Source: Flavobacterium gyeonganense (lineage in GTDB: Bacteria > Bacteroidota > Bacteroidia > Flavobacteriales > Flavobacteriaceae). From it: 64,000 bases of DNA. The DNA lies in contig NZ_CP121112.1 in assembly GCF_029625295.1 (NCBI RefSeq), positions 2,108,001 to 2,172,000 of the forward strand, given 5' to 3'. The notes under the pieces were generated by a model. That model did no database searches, was not told the DNA's origin, and was given only the letters and a program-made list of their open reading frames with translations. The position numbers were made by a program, and so were the translations under genes. Positions 1 through 8,700 of this stretch are shown here, one piece after another (the first letter of the stretch is position 1; each line of letters starts with the position of its first letter).

Positions 1-559
1 GCGAATGAAAAAAGAATCTTCCTTTGTAATAATTGCGTAAAGTTCGCCATTCTTCATCCCGAATAACGGGTGGCAATTGCAATAAATCACCAATAAAAAG
101 TACCTGAACACCTCCAAAAGCCTGTGTGTTTTTCCGCACTGTCTGCATCATAAAATCTATAGCATCCAGTAAATCAGCACGTAACATACTTACTTCATCA
201 ATAATCAGCAATTCCATGTTACGAATCACATTACGCTTCACATTATTCATTTTGAAATGCCTGCGTAAAGTTTCCTTATTTTCAAATTTAACCGTTTCTG
301 TAAACTGAGAATTATTTTCATACGAAGGAATAAAAGCCGAAAATGGCAGTTGAAACATCGAATGAATGGTTACTCCGCCAGCATTCAAGGCGGCGATTCC
401 TGTTGGTGCAACAACCACCGTATTTTTATGTGTAGTAGCGATAATTTCACGTAAAAGTGTAGTCTTTCCTGTTCCGGCTTTACCCGTCAGGAATATCGAT
501 TTTTGCGTTTGATTGATGAATTGTAAAGTGTAAGCTGCTGCTTCTGAAACGTTTTGCAT
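1..559 (-). CDS. PIF1/RecD-like DNA helicase, N-terminal part (runs off window)
   Basis: The first 186 codons of a superfamily 1B helicase are present; the rest lies left of position 1. The ATG at 557-559 opens a protein with a Walker A motif (GKAGTGKT, residues about 26-33), a following VVVAPTGIAALNAGG motif Ia typical of PIF1/RecD2 proteins, and a Walker B (LLIIDEVSML) further on. Such proteins unwind DNA 5' to 3' in an ATP-dependent way and act in recombination, repair or fork maintenance. In Bacteroidota a long form with a C-terminal HRDC-type domain is common, but that part cannot be seen here. The family assignment is firm; the exact role is not. Confidence 0.88.
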   Translation of the reverse strand, partial: MQNVSEAAAYTLQFINQTQKSIFLTGKAGTGKTTLLREIIATTHKNTVVVAPTGIAALNAGGVTIHSMFQLPFSAFIPSYENNSQFTETVKFENKETLRRHFKMNNVKRNVIRNMELLIIDEVSMLRADLLDAIDFMMQTVRKNTQAFGGVQVLFIGDLLQLPPVIRDEEWRTLRNYYKGRFFFHS

Positions 560-603
560 TGGGCGTATATTGAAAACTAAAAGTATTGCATTTTTATAAA
601 ATA

Positions 604-638
604 AAAAAACCTAAATCTGTTAATAGATTTAGGTTTTA
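604..638 (-). terminator. Rho-independent terminator of the OmpH-like gene
   Basis: A 12-bp perfect stem (AAACCTAAATCT and its complement) with a 4-nt loop is followed on the minus strand by a T run. It sits 23 bp past the stop of the OmpH-like gene. Confidence 0.85.
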
Positions 639-660
639 AAATAGTTAGTTATTTTGATTG

Positions 661-1236
661 TTATTTCTTAGCCTCTTCTTTAGTTGCAGCTTTGTCATCT
701 GCTTTTGGCTCAGCTTTGTATTTATCGTTCAAAGCTTTGATAATTTCTTTTGTAATGTCATATTTATCTTCAGCATACAAAACAGTTGCAGCATCACCTG
801 TACCGTAGATATAAGAATATCCGTTTTTCTTGCCGTAATCTTTAATGAATTTTTTCACACCGCTTACAAGAGAATCCATTTCAACTCCGCTTTCTTGTTG
901 CAATTGCTGCGCTAATTGTTGTTGAGCATAACCCAATTGTTGTTCTCTCTTTTGTAATTCAGCACCTCTTTGTTGTGCCCAGGCCTGACCGTTTGCCTGT
1001 GCCTGACTTTGAAAATTAGCAGCATCTTGTTTGAAACGATTTATCTCAGCTTGCAGTTGTCTTCCTTTTTCTTCTGATTGGGCTTTGTATTTTGCTTCAA
1101 GGTCTTTTGCTTCAGTATACTCTTTCATCAAAACCGAAGTATCTACGTAAGCTGTTTTTACTTCCTTTACTTCAGCTGTTTTGTTACATGAAACAACGAA
1201 AACCGAAAGTGCGATAATTACTAATGCTTTTTTCAT
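661..1236 (-). CDS. OmpH/Skp-family periplasmic chaperone-like lipoprotein
   Basis: 191 aa. The N-terminus is a lipoprotein signal peptide with a lipobox ending at Cys17 (VVSC), so the mature protein is probably lipid-anchored in the cell envelope. Residues about 35-120 are a glutamine- and alanine-rich coiled coil (tentacle-type helices), followed by a compact C-terminal part (KFIKDYGKKNGYSYIYG) characteristic of the OmpH/Skp family. Skp holds unfolded outer-membrane proteins in the periplasm. Soluble Skp is the better-known form; a lipoprotein version is common in Bacteroidota. The Lys/Glu-rich end is low complexity. A TATTTTTG box lies upstream and a strong terminator follows, so it is probably monocistronic. 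Confidence 0.85.
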   Translation of the reverse strand: MKKALVIIALSVFVVSCNKTAEVKEVKTAYVDTSVLMKEYTEAKDLEAKYKAQSEEKGRQLQAEINRFKQDAANFQSQAQANGQAWAQQRGAELQKREQQLGYAQQQLAQQLQQESGVEMDSLVSGVKKFIKDYGKKNGYSYIYGTGDAATVLYAEDKYDITKEIIKALNDKYKAEPKADDKAATKEEAKK

Positions 1237-1269
1237 TTTATGAATTTCTATTTTTTAATGTATGGATGA

Positions 1270-1277
1270 CAAAAATA
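1270..1277 (-). promoter_or_regulatory. Bacteroidota -7 box (TATTTTTG) for the OmpH-like gene
   Basis: It matches the TAnnTTTG -7 consensus of Flavobacterium promoters and lies about 34 bp upstream of the ATG. No clear -33 TTG was identified. Confidence 0.5.
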
Positions 1278-1481
1278 TAAAAAAATAAATAGCATCGACA
1301 GAAAGTTCAAAAAATGCTATAATTTTATCATATTAGTTTTATTTATGGACTAAAATTCAACTATAAGATATCATTATTAAAAGTGACTCTCATAGCTTTT
1401 ATTAGAGACGTTTTCTTTAAAAAGATAACACAAACCCTCGTTTTAACTGAGAAACCGTCTTAAATTCGCTTATTTTGTGTT

Positions 1482-2330
1482 TTAGCTGTTTTTTAGAACA
1501 TAAATATGAGATGAATACTCTTTTGTACTCGATGCTTTTAAATTTGATCTTAAACCAATAAAAAATGCACGGAGAAAATTCATTTTTCCTGTTTTGTATT
1601 TTTCAGAAAGAAGACTAACGTAAAATGAATCAAATTTCATTGGAAGAACTTTTTCTAATTTCATATCGACTTTTTCGAACAGCGATTTTATCGCTTTTTT
1701 TGAAAAATGCCAAAAATGAATTGGCACATCAAAAGCCGCCCAAAATTCTCCGTAATGTTTTGCGTCGAAAGATTTAAAATTTGGAACCGCAACAATTAAT
1801 GTTCCAGTTGGTTTTAACAAACGCTTCAATTCCTGAATTTGAAATTCTAAATTTGGAACGTGTTCTAAAACGTGCCACATGGTAATTACGTCAAAAGAAT
1901 TATTTTCTAAAGAAGCTGTTTCTTCTGCAAACGAAATTCCTTTTTGCTTAGCAATATTTTTTGCCCGGTCACTCGGTTCAATTCCAATTACGTTCCATCC
2001 GTCATTTTTTGCCGTTAATAAAAAATCTCCGGTTCCGGTTCCAATGTCTAAAATTTTCCCTTTTTGAGATTGTTCTGAATTGATCAGATTCAGTTTATTT
2101 TTTAAAGCGATACTTTTTACAAAATGATATGCTTTTTCAAAAACAGAACGTTTATTATCTGTATGCGAAATGTAATCTTCACTTTCGTAATATCTTCCTA
2201 AATTTTCTAAATCCGGCTGCGGAGATGTAATCAGCATATCCAGATTTTCATCATAATATAAATCGAAAATTTCTTTTGAAACTGAATGGTCTTTTACAGT
2301 CAGAAAATGTTTTTTGTTTAAAACGTCCAT
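1482..2330 (-). CDS. Class I SAM-dependent methyltransferase
   Basis: About 282 aa from the ATG at 2330. The glycine-rich SAM-binding motif I (ILDIGTGTGDFL) is followed by an acidic motif (VIGIEPSDRA) and a motif with D-V-I-T-M-W-H-V-L-E-H, typical of Methyltransf_23/ubiE-like enzymes. The N-terminus (LYYDENLDMLITSPQP) resembles methyltransferases that modify lipids or surface glycans, but the substrate cannot be read from sequence. The open frame extends to 2390. That farthest ATG lies inside an inverted repeat (2368-2401) that looks like a terminator, so a later start (2363 or 2330) is more credible. No operon partner is obvious. Confidence 0.8.
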   Translation of the reverse strand: MDVLNKKHFLTVKDHSVSKEIFDLYYDENLDMLITSPQPDLENLGRYYESEDYISHTDNKRSVFEKAYHFVKSIALKNKLNLINSEQSQKGKILDIGTGTGDFLLTAKNDGWNVIGIEPSDRAKNIAKQKGISFAEETASLENNSFDVITMWHVLEHVPNLEFQIQELKRLLKPTGTLIVAVPNFKSFDAKHYGEFWAAFDVPIHFWHFSKKAIKSLFEKVDMKLEKVLPMKFDSFYVSLLSEKYKTGKMNFLRAFFIGLRSNLKASSTKEYSSHIYVLKNS

Positions 2331-2367
2331 TTTTAAATTACAGGTATTTTGGTTTAATTTCATAGTA

Positions 2368-2401
2368 AACCCTAAAAGTGGAATTTTCACTTTTAGGGTT
2401 T
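2368..2401. terminator. Hairpin between the GNAT gene and the methyltransferase
   Basis: A 14-bp perfect inverted repeat (AAACCCTAAAAGTG and its complement) with a 6-nt loop. The T-rich tail is better on the plus strand. On the minus strand it lies just after the GNAT gene and just before the methyltransferase start. Confidence 0.6.
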
Positions 2402-2449
2402 CTCTTTTTTAATATTTATATTTTGAATTCAGCGCTTCCAATTAATTTT

Positions 2450-2907
2450 TTACTCCCGACATTTTTCATTTTCAATTCTGATTTCTGTCAAAATTGTAAA
2501 ATCATTTTTAATATAAAATGGCATTGGAGATCTATAATGTGCTGCGTTTTGTTTTACTTCATTTTCATGATCCACAACCCAGCCATTTAAACTTGTATCA
2601 TTCTTTTTTAATTCATTCATCAAAAACAAACCATTTCCTTTTCCTTGAATTTGATGATTCAAAATTATAGCAAACCAATTTTCATCTTCTCTCAAAAAAG
2701 TAAATGACCAGCCGCTAATTTTATCTAACGCATCAAACAGCAAATAATGTTTTGTATTTGAAAGACCGTTTAAGTACAATTCAAAATCCTGCATCGTTTT
2801 GCAATTTAATAGTGTCGGATATTCCTCGTTCCAGAGTTCTCTCGAAACTTCTTTTCTTCATCAGATAAAATCTCTTTGCTAATAATTTTAATTAAAATTA
2901 AATTCAG
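2450..2907 (-). pseudogene. GNAT-family N-acetyltransferase, frameshifted and lacking an ATG start
   Basis: The open C-terminal frame (2450-2794, 114 aa) contains the acetyl-CoA binding region of a GNAT fold (WFAIILNHQIQGKGNGLFLM). The preceding residues (SRELWNEEYPTLLN) continue upstream of that ATG until a stop. A second frame then supplies the expected N-terminus (ISKEILSDEEK) up to about 2907. One missing A in the run at 2852-2855 would join the two. The restored frame has no ATG before its upstream stop; the region where the start should be is occupied by a parS site at 2908-2923. It may be a decayed gene, or a gene with a non-ATG start plus a sequencing error. Confidence 0.65.
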
Positions 2908-2923
2908 TGTTTCACGTGGAACA
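2908..2923. other. parS-like site 1 (TGTTTCACGTGGAACA)
   Basis: A 16-nt near-palindrome with core CACGTG, matching the conserved bacterial parS (ParB-binding) sequence at all but one position of TGTTTCACGTGAAACA. Confidence 0.8.
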
Positions 2924-2936
2924 AATTTAAAGTTGT

Positions 2937-3040
2937 TTCAGGTTTTCTTTGTTTCAGCTTTCAAGTTTCACATGGAACGAGAAACAAATAAAACAAGTTT
3001 CAGATTCCAACAAAACTTGAAACCTGAAACTTGAAACATT
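2937..3040. repeat. Intergenic GTTTCAGGTTT-type repeat block with a weak parS-like site
   Basis: Several direct and inverted copies of GTTTCAGGTTT/AAACCTGAAAC occur downstream of mnmG. They include a stem AAGTTTCAG...CTGAAACTT at about 2994-3034 that could end mnmG transcription. A degenerate parS-like 16-mer (AGTTTCACATGGAACG) lies at 2964-2979. Related repeats occur at 4979-4992 and 17681-17746. Confidence 0.6.
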
Positions 3041-3044
3041 TATT

Positions 3045-4916
3045 TTATCTTCCCATATAAATCAAAAGCACTGAAATATCACTCGGAGAAACTCCGCTGA
3101 TTCTTGATGCCTGAGAAATTGTAATCGGACGAATTTTACTTAATTTTTGTTTCGCTTCGATTGACATCGATTTAATTTTATTGTAATCAAAATTTTCAGG
3201 TATTTTCACTTCTTCTAAACGAGTAAGTTTATCTGCATTATTTCTTTCCTTTTCGATATAACCAGAATATTTAACCTGGATTTCTGCCTGCTCTAAAATT
3301 TCCTGATCAAGATCATTTTCTTCAGCATAAGCTTTTACTTTTTCAAATTTCATCATATCCTCCAAATCTAATTGCGGACGTGAGAAAACTTTAAACATTT
3401 TATCACCCTGAGAAATTGGCGCACTTTCTTTCGCTTCCAAAATCGGATTCGTTTCAGCTACCGAAACACTTGTTTCTTTAAAGAACTGAACCATCTTTTC
3501 TGATTCATTTAATTTACGTTCCATTCTGCGCAAACGAGCTTCAGAAGCCAAACCAATTCCATATGACATTGGCGTCAATCTGAAATCGGCATTATCTTGT
3601 CGCAACAATGTTCTGTATTCTGCTCTTGATGTAAACATCCGATAAGGTTCTTCTGTTCCTTTCGTAATTAAGTCGTCAATCAAAACTCCGATATAGGCTT
3701 CATCACGTTTTAGAATTAATGGAGCTTTTTCATGCACTTTTAAATGCGCATTTATTCCGGCCATCAAACCTTGCGAAGCTGCTTCTTCATATCCTGTTGT
3801 TCCATTTATTTGTCCGGCAAAATATAATCCTTCAACTAGCTTCGTTTCCAAAGTATGTTTCAATTGTGTTGGCGGGAAATAATCATATTCAATTGCGTAA
3901 CCCGGACGAAGGAATTTCACATTCTCAAAACCGGCAACAGAACGCAATGCTTTAAATTGAATATCCTCCGGAAGTGAAGTTGAAAATCCGTTTACGTAAA
4001 CCTCACAAGTTTTCCATCCTTCCGGTTCAACAAACAATTGATGCCTTTCTTTATCTGCAAAACGATTTATCTTATCTTCTATAGAAGGACAATATCTCGG
4101 ACCGATACTTTTTATTCTTCCGTTGAACATTGGCGAGCGATCAAAACCTGATCTCAAAATATCGTGAACATCCAAAGATGTATACGTCATATGACAAGAT
4201 CTTTGTTCAGTCAATGGAACGGTCAAATCAGAATACGAAAACTTATCTGGTTTCGCATCTCCTTTTTCTTCGTTCATTTTAGAATAATCCAAAGAACGTC
4301 CATCGACTCTCGGCGGCGTCCCTGTTTTCATTCTTCCAGATTCAAAACCTACTGCAACCAAATCTTCGGTAATTCCGAAAGCGGCACTTTCACCCGCTCT
4401 TCCTCCACCGAATTGTTTGTCTCCAATATGAATCAATCCGTTCAAAAAAGTTCCGTTTGTCAACACAACAGATTTCGATCTGATCTCAACTCCAAGGGAA
4501 GTTCTGATTCCTTTTATCTTTCCGTTCTCGATAATCAAACCTTTCACCATTTCCTGATAAAAATCCAAATTTGGAGTTCCCTCCAACATCATTCTCCATT
4601 CTTCAGCAAAACGCATTCGATCACTTTGAACTCTTGGCGACCACATTGCTGGTCCTTTCGATTTATTCAACATCTTAAACTGAATTGCCGTTCTGTCTGA
4701 AACAATTCCGGAGTAACCTCCAAGCGCATCAATCTCACGAACGATCTGTCCTTTTGCAATTCCTCCCATCGCTGGGTTACAAGACATTTGTGCAATATTC
4801 TGCAAACTCATTGTAACCAATAAAGTTTTTGACCCCAAATTTGCAGCCGCAGCTGCAGCTTCAGATCCTGCATGGCCAGCACCAACCACAATAACGTCGT
4901 ATTCTTCTAAAAACAT
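3045..4916 (-). CDS. mnmG: tRNA uridine-5-carboxymethylaminomethyl synthesis enzyme MnmG (GidA)
   Basis: 623 aa, the usual length. With MnmE it installs the cmnm5 group on wobble uridine 34 of several tRNAs, using FAD, NADH, glycine and methylene-THF. The FAD dinucleotide-binding motif (VVGAGHAGSEAA, from residue 10) is at the N-terminus. The family signatures GGIAKGQIVREIDALGG and GPRYCPSIEDK (with the catalytic-region cysteine) follow, and a C-terminal helical domain ends in a typical ISGVSPSDISVLLIY segment. It is flanked on both sides by parS-like sites. In many bacteria this gene lies near the replication origin, which fits the other origin signs in the window. Confidence 0.98.
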   Translation of the reverse strand: MFLEEYDVIVVGAGHAGSEAAAAAANLGSKTLLVTMSLQNIAQMSCNPAMGGIAKGQIVREIDALGGYSGIVSDRTAIQFKMLNKSKGPAMWSPRVQSDRMRFAEEWRMMLEGTPNLDFYQEMVKGLIIENGKIKGIRTSLGVEIRSKSVVLTNGTFLNGLIHIGDKQFGGGRAGESAAFGITEDLVAVGFESGRMKTGTPPRVDGRSLDYSKMNEEKGDAKPDKFSYSDLTVPLTEQRSCHMTYTSLDVHDILRSGFDRSPMFNGRIKSIGPRYCPSIEDKINRFADKERHQLFVEPEGWKTCEVYVNGFSTSLPEDIQFKALRSVAGFENVKFLRPGYAIEYDYFPPTQLKHTLETKLVEGLYFAGQINGTTGYEEAASQGLMAGINAHLKVHEKAPLILKRDEAYIGVLIDDLITKGTEEPYRMFTSRAEYRTLLRQDNADFRLTPMSYGIGLASEARLRRMERKLNESEKMVQFFKETSVSVAETNPILEAKESAPISQGDKMFKVFSRPQLDLEDMMKFEKVKAYAEENDLDQEILEQAEIQVKYSGYIEKERNNADKLTRLEEVKIPENFDYNKIKSMSIEAKQKLSKIRPITISQASRISGVSPSDISVLLIYMGR

Positions 4917-5008
4917 TTTGTTTTATTATTCTCTGGAAACCGGTTAAGTCAGTTCTCAGAATTAACATTCTTTATTTTGTTTCAGGTTTCAAATTTACCG
5001 CTGAACTA

Positions 5009-5024
5009 TGTTCCACATGAAACA
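5009..5024. other. parS-like site 2 (TGTTCCACATGAAACA)
   Basis: One mismatch (CACATG core) from the classical parS sequence TGTTCCACGTGAAACA. Confidence 0.75.
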
Positions 5025-5075
5025 TACATTTTATATCCATTATTCATGTTTCCTCTTTTCAGTAAATCTGATACA

Positions 5076-5091
5076 TGTTCCACGTGAAACA
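5076..5091. other. parS site 3 (TGTTCCACGTGAAACA)
   Basis: Identical to the well-known Bacillus subtilis parS 16-mer. Confidence 0.88.
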
Positions 5092-5130
5092 TTTTTATTA
5101 CTTTCTGATTTACTAACTTATAATTAAAAC

Positions 5131-5146
5131 TGTTTCACGTGGAACA
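5131..5146. other. parS site 4 (TGTTTCACGTGGAACA)
   Basis: The same sequence as site 1, and the exact reverse complement of site 3. Confidence 0.88.
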
Positions 5147-5186
5147 ACGAATTAATTAAATATTAAACTTAAAACAAAGATTTACA

Positions 5187-5202
5187 TGTTTCACGTGAAA
5201 CG
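5187..5202. other. parS site 5 (TGTTTCACGTGAAACG)
   Basis: The palindromic consensus with only the last base changed. Confidence 0.85.
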
Positions 5203-5231
5203 AATTCAATAAAAAACTAAAACTTAAAAAA

Positions 5232-5247
5232 CGTTCCACGTGGAACG
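5232..5247. other. parS site 6 (CGTTCCACGTGGAACG)
   Basis: A perfect 16-nt palindrome. Both half sites carry the GTTCCAC variant. Confidence 0.82.
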
Positions 5248-5276
5248 TTTAGTTGTTGATGTAAAATTTAGAATAA

Positions 5277-5292
5277 TGTTTCACGTGAAACA
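5277..5292. other. parS site 7 (TGTTTCACGTGAAACA)
   Basis: A perfect palindrome, identical to the general bacterial parS consensus. Confidence 0.9.
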
Positions 5293-5325
5293 TATAATTC
5301 TAAACTTTAAAAAGAGATATTTAAG

Positions 5326-5745
5326 TTAAAGTTTCACGTGGAACATCGCTATTTTTTCATCTTCTTTGGAACGCATTAACTCTGCATCCTTATCTGTTTT
5401 ATCTTTATATCCGCAATAATGTAATATACCGTGAGCTAAAACTCGTTTTAATTCTTCATCAAAGGAAATATTGAAATCCTTTGCATTGTCTTCTACTCTT
5501 TCAACAGAAACAAAAATATCTCCGTTTAATTCGTTTCCAACTGTATAATCAAAACTGATGATATCTGTTAATGTATCGTGATCCAGATATTCAACATTGA
5601 TCTTATGAAGATATTCATCATCACAAAAAATGTAATTTATCTCACCTTCGTTTTTCTTTTCAGAAACAATTACAGCGCTCAACCAATCAGTAAAGGCTTC
5701 TTCGTTTTCTAAATTAAAATCTGTTTCGTAATTAAAATTAATCAT
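5326..5745 (-). CDS. ybeY: Endoribonuclease YbeY (16S rRNA maturation factor)
   Basis: 139 aa. YbeY is a metal-dependent single-strand RNase needed for 16S rRNA 3' processing and ribosome quality control. The family metal motif appears as AHGILHYCGYKD. The first two histidines are present, while the third ligand position usually written as His is K-D here, a variant I associate with Bacteroidota YbeY. The ATG overlaps the stop of the upstream DUF4175 gene by 4 bp, so translation is probably coupled. The last five residues (FHVKL) are encoded by a parS site, which may have extended or replaced the original C-terminus. Confidence 0.93.
   Translation of the reverse strand: MINFNYETDFNLENEEAFTDWLSAVIVSEKKNEGEINYIFCDDEYLHKINVEYLDHDTLTDIISFDYTVGNELNGDIFVSVERVEDNAKDFNISFDEELKRVLAHGILHYCGYKDKTDKDAELMRSKEDEKIAMFHVKL
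5330..5345. other. parS site 8 inside the 3' end of ybeY (AGTTTCACGTGGAACA)
   Basis: One base from site 4. It overlaps the last codons of ybeY and encodes the YbeY C-terminal residues Phe-His-Val-Lys-Leu. Confidence 0.8.
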
Positions 5746-8700
5746 TTGGTATTAAAATATTCTTGAACCTTTTGGTTAAAATTTGAGCGCAAAGGTAGCG
5801 ATTGTCTATTTAAAATCTCTACACTATTTAAATAATCCAATAATGAGCTTGGTAACGCATTAGTTCTATTTGTGAATTCAGCCTTGTTTGTTTCAGATTG
5901 ACGCTTCGTATCCTGACCTTGTTGCTGAACTGCATTATTTAATTTTAATAATTCTTGTTGAATATTTAATATTCTTTGCAGGTTCTCATTCTTAAATCCT
6001 TTATTCAAAAGTTGCTTTTCAGATTGTTTCATTTGTTCAATAACAGATCTTCCCTGAGAATCTAATCCTTTTCTAGCTAACTCTTTTTGCAACTCTTCAC
6101 GAAGTTTTACCTGCTCTTTGTAAATCTCCATTATCTTTTCTGCATCGCCTTCGCTATCATCACCGTCTTTATTATCCTTCTCTCCTTTTCCGTTTTTACC
6201 ATCTTTTCCAGAAGCAACTTTATCACCACCTTTGCCCTGACCTTCTTTTCCTTGTCCATCTTTACCATGACCACTTTGTCCTTGTTTTTGACCTTGACCT
6301 TGACCTTGTCCCGGTTTGTCGCCAGGTTTTTCTCCGGGTTTCTCACCTTGCTTCATTCCGTCTTTCATTTTATCTGCAAGACCTTTTTGCTTTTGAATAA
6401 TATCCGGCAATTGCATTCCTTGTCCTTGCCCCTGTCCTGGTTTTGGTTTTCCTGCTCCCGGTTTTGACATAGACATCTGCATGTTGTTTAATAAATCACT
6501 CAAAAAGTCAGCTAATTTATTTGCAGATGAAACAGCATATTGTTGGTGCGATACTCCTTTTGGAACTTGAACATCAGTTAAAGATTCAATCGCTTTGTCT
6601 ACATTATATTGTACGTTTCCAACTTCCTTCGTTACATCTTCAGCTACTTTTGGATTTCTTAAAGACAAAGCAAACAAACTATCGTCGACATGTTTGAACT
6701 GTTGTTTTAAATTTTGCTGTACTTTTATATTCTTCGTATATATAGAAGAACCCAATTTCATAGACTTAAATTGTTTCATTACATTTTCCTGAGATAAGGA
6801 ATAAGCCAGCAAATTATCCAGAATCTGGCGAAGCATTGCAACATCTTCTTCAAGCTGTTCTTGTTCTCCATCTTCCATAGTGGAGTTCATTTGCTGAGCC
6901 ATATTCTTCATTTTCTTTGCTGCACTTTTCTGTTTTGGCTTAGCCGAAGATGAATTCTTTTTGTTCAATTCTTCTGATGCTTTCTGCAAATCATCTTTTA
7001 CATCTTTTTCTTTTGAAGCATCTGAAGGAATATCAAGCGGAGATTTTAATGTTTTATTTTCTTCTTTTAAGTCTTTTAAATCTTCCTGAATTTTATCAAA
7101 AGCTTTATTGATTTCTTCCTGCTTCTCAGATGTGTTTTCTTTATCTTTATTAGAAAGCTGTTCTTGTTTATCTGCAAGCTTATCTAACTTTTCTGCAACT
7201 TGTTCTGCTTTCTTTTCTACGTAAAATCTTTTAGTTAATTCAACTAATTGTTCTAAATTTCTAGATTGATTTTTACTGATTTGTTTAAACTTTTCCATTT
7301 TATCAAACAACTCTTCGCTGTTTAATTTATCATTTAGGTTCTTTAGTTCGTCTAATAATTTCTGATTCTTCTCTAAATCCTTGTCAGCATTCTCTAAACG
7401 CTTTTGTAAATCTTCTGCTGTTTTATCCTTTTTATCATCTTTGAATTTATCCAGATTCTTATTCATTTTCTCAGCAAACTGTTTCATCATTTCGTCTTGT
7501 TGTTTCTGACGTTTAATAAAATCATTAATCTTTTGCTGGTCTTTAAATTCCAGATTATCTTTTTCTTTTCCTGTATTCTGGATTTTATCCATTTCAGAAA
7601 TTTGCTTGGTTTGATTTTTTAATGATTTAGATAAACTGTTTATGTTTTGATTTTGTTGTTGCAATTCCAAATCATGAACTTCATCAGCGGTAGAAACTCT
7701 ATCTGAAAAAATAGAAGACTTAGTACGCTTAAAACCATGTGGTGCATCGTTATCAAAAACTTCAAAATAGTATTCATAAGATACTCCTTCTTCTACAGGT
7801 AAATTACTTGGGAAAGAAAAAACGAACTGATCGAATACAGCTTGCTTTACCGGAATGGTTCCACGCTTTGCAGTTTGTGGTTTGTTGCGTTCGTAGAAAA
7901 CAACTTGTAATTTTGATAATCCGTAGTCGTCTCCCAATCTTCCTAAGACATAATTTTTATCTAATTTTAAACTGTCCGGAGCTGGTGCAACGGTAATTGT
8001 TGGATGCTGATCTTTGATAACAGACAGCTGATAATCCAGTTTTTCATAGTTTTTAACCTTATTATTTGAAGTAAGAATTTGATATTCTGTATTTTGAGCA
8101 ATATTTTTACTCAATTTAAACTCATTTTCGGCTTTATTAAACTTCAAAGTTGCGTTTTCATCCTTCCAAACAATCTCCTGAGTTGATTGTGTATTCATTT
8201 TCCAGGTCACTAAAGTACCTTCCGGAACGATTGCATTTCCAGTTCCCTGAATCGTTTCTGATTTCTTTTTTAGGTAAGAAGGAAAATTCAAAACCATTTC
8301 GAAGTTGGCAATTGATGGAACCGTGATTACTTTTAATTCGTATTCTTCAGATGAAACTGAATTTCCTTCAAAAGAAAAAGAAACATTTTCAACCGGTTTT
8401 TCAATCTTGAATTCGAACTTTCCTGGCTGAGAAGATTCCATAAAATAACTTTCATCACCAATATGGATCATGACATTTTCGGGAACGATGTTTCCGATAG
8501 ATTCCATTTTTACAACAAAATCTTTGTTCTGTTCTGTTTGTAAATTTTGATTTAGAACTACAAATTTGAAAGGCGCCGGAGGTAAAAACGTAGCATTAAA
8601 ATGTACTACTCTATTTAAACTTTGAGAAATAATATTGCTGTTTCCTGAAATATAAAACACCGCAAAAAGCAAAACAGGAACAAGTGCCAATGGCAAATAT

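Larger units (their letters stand above)
4917..5325. other. Gene-free parS cluster between mnmG and ybeY
   Basis: This 409-bp gap holds no credible ORF. It contains six parS-like 16-mers (listed separately); a seventh overlaps the ybeY 3' end, and one more lies downstream of mnmG. Successive sites are about 40-70 bp apart. Sequence between them is AT-rich and unremarkable. Such a cluster is what a ParB-nucleated partition complex near the origin would use. No parA or parB gene is in the window. Confidence 0.75.
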
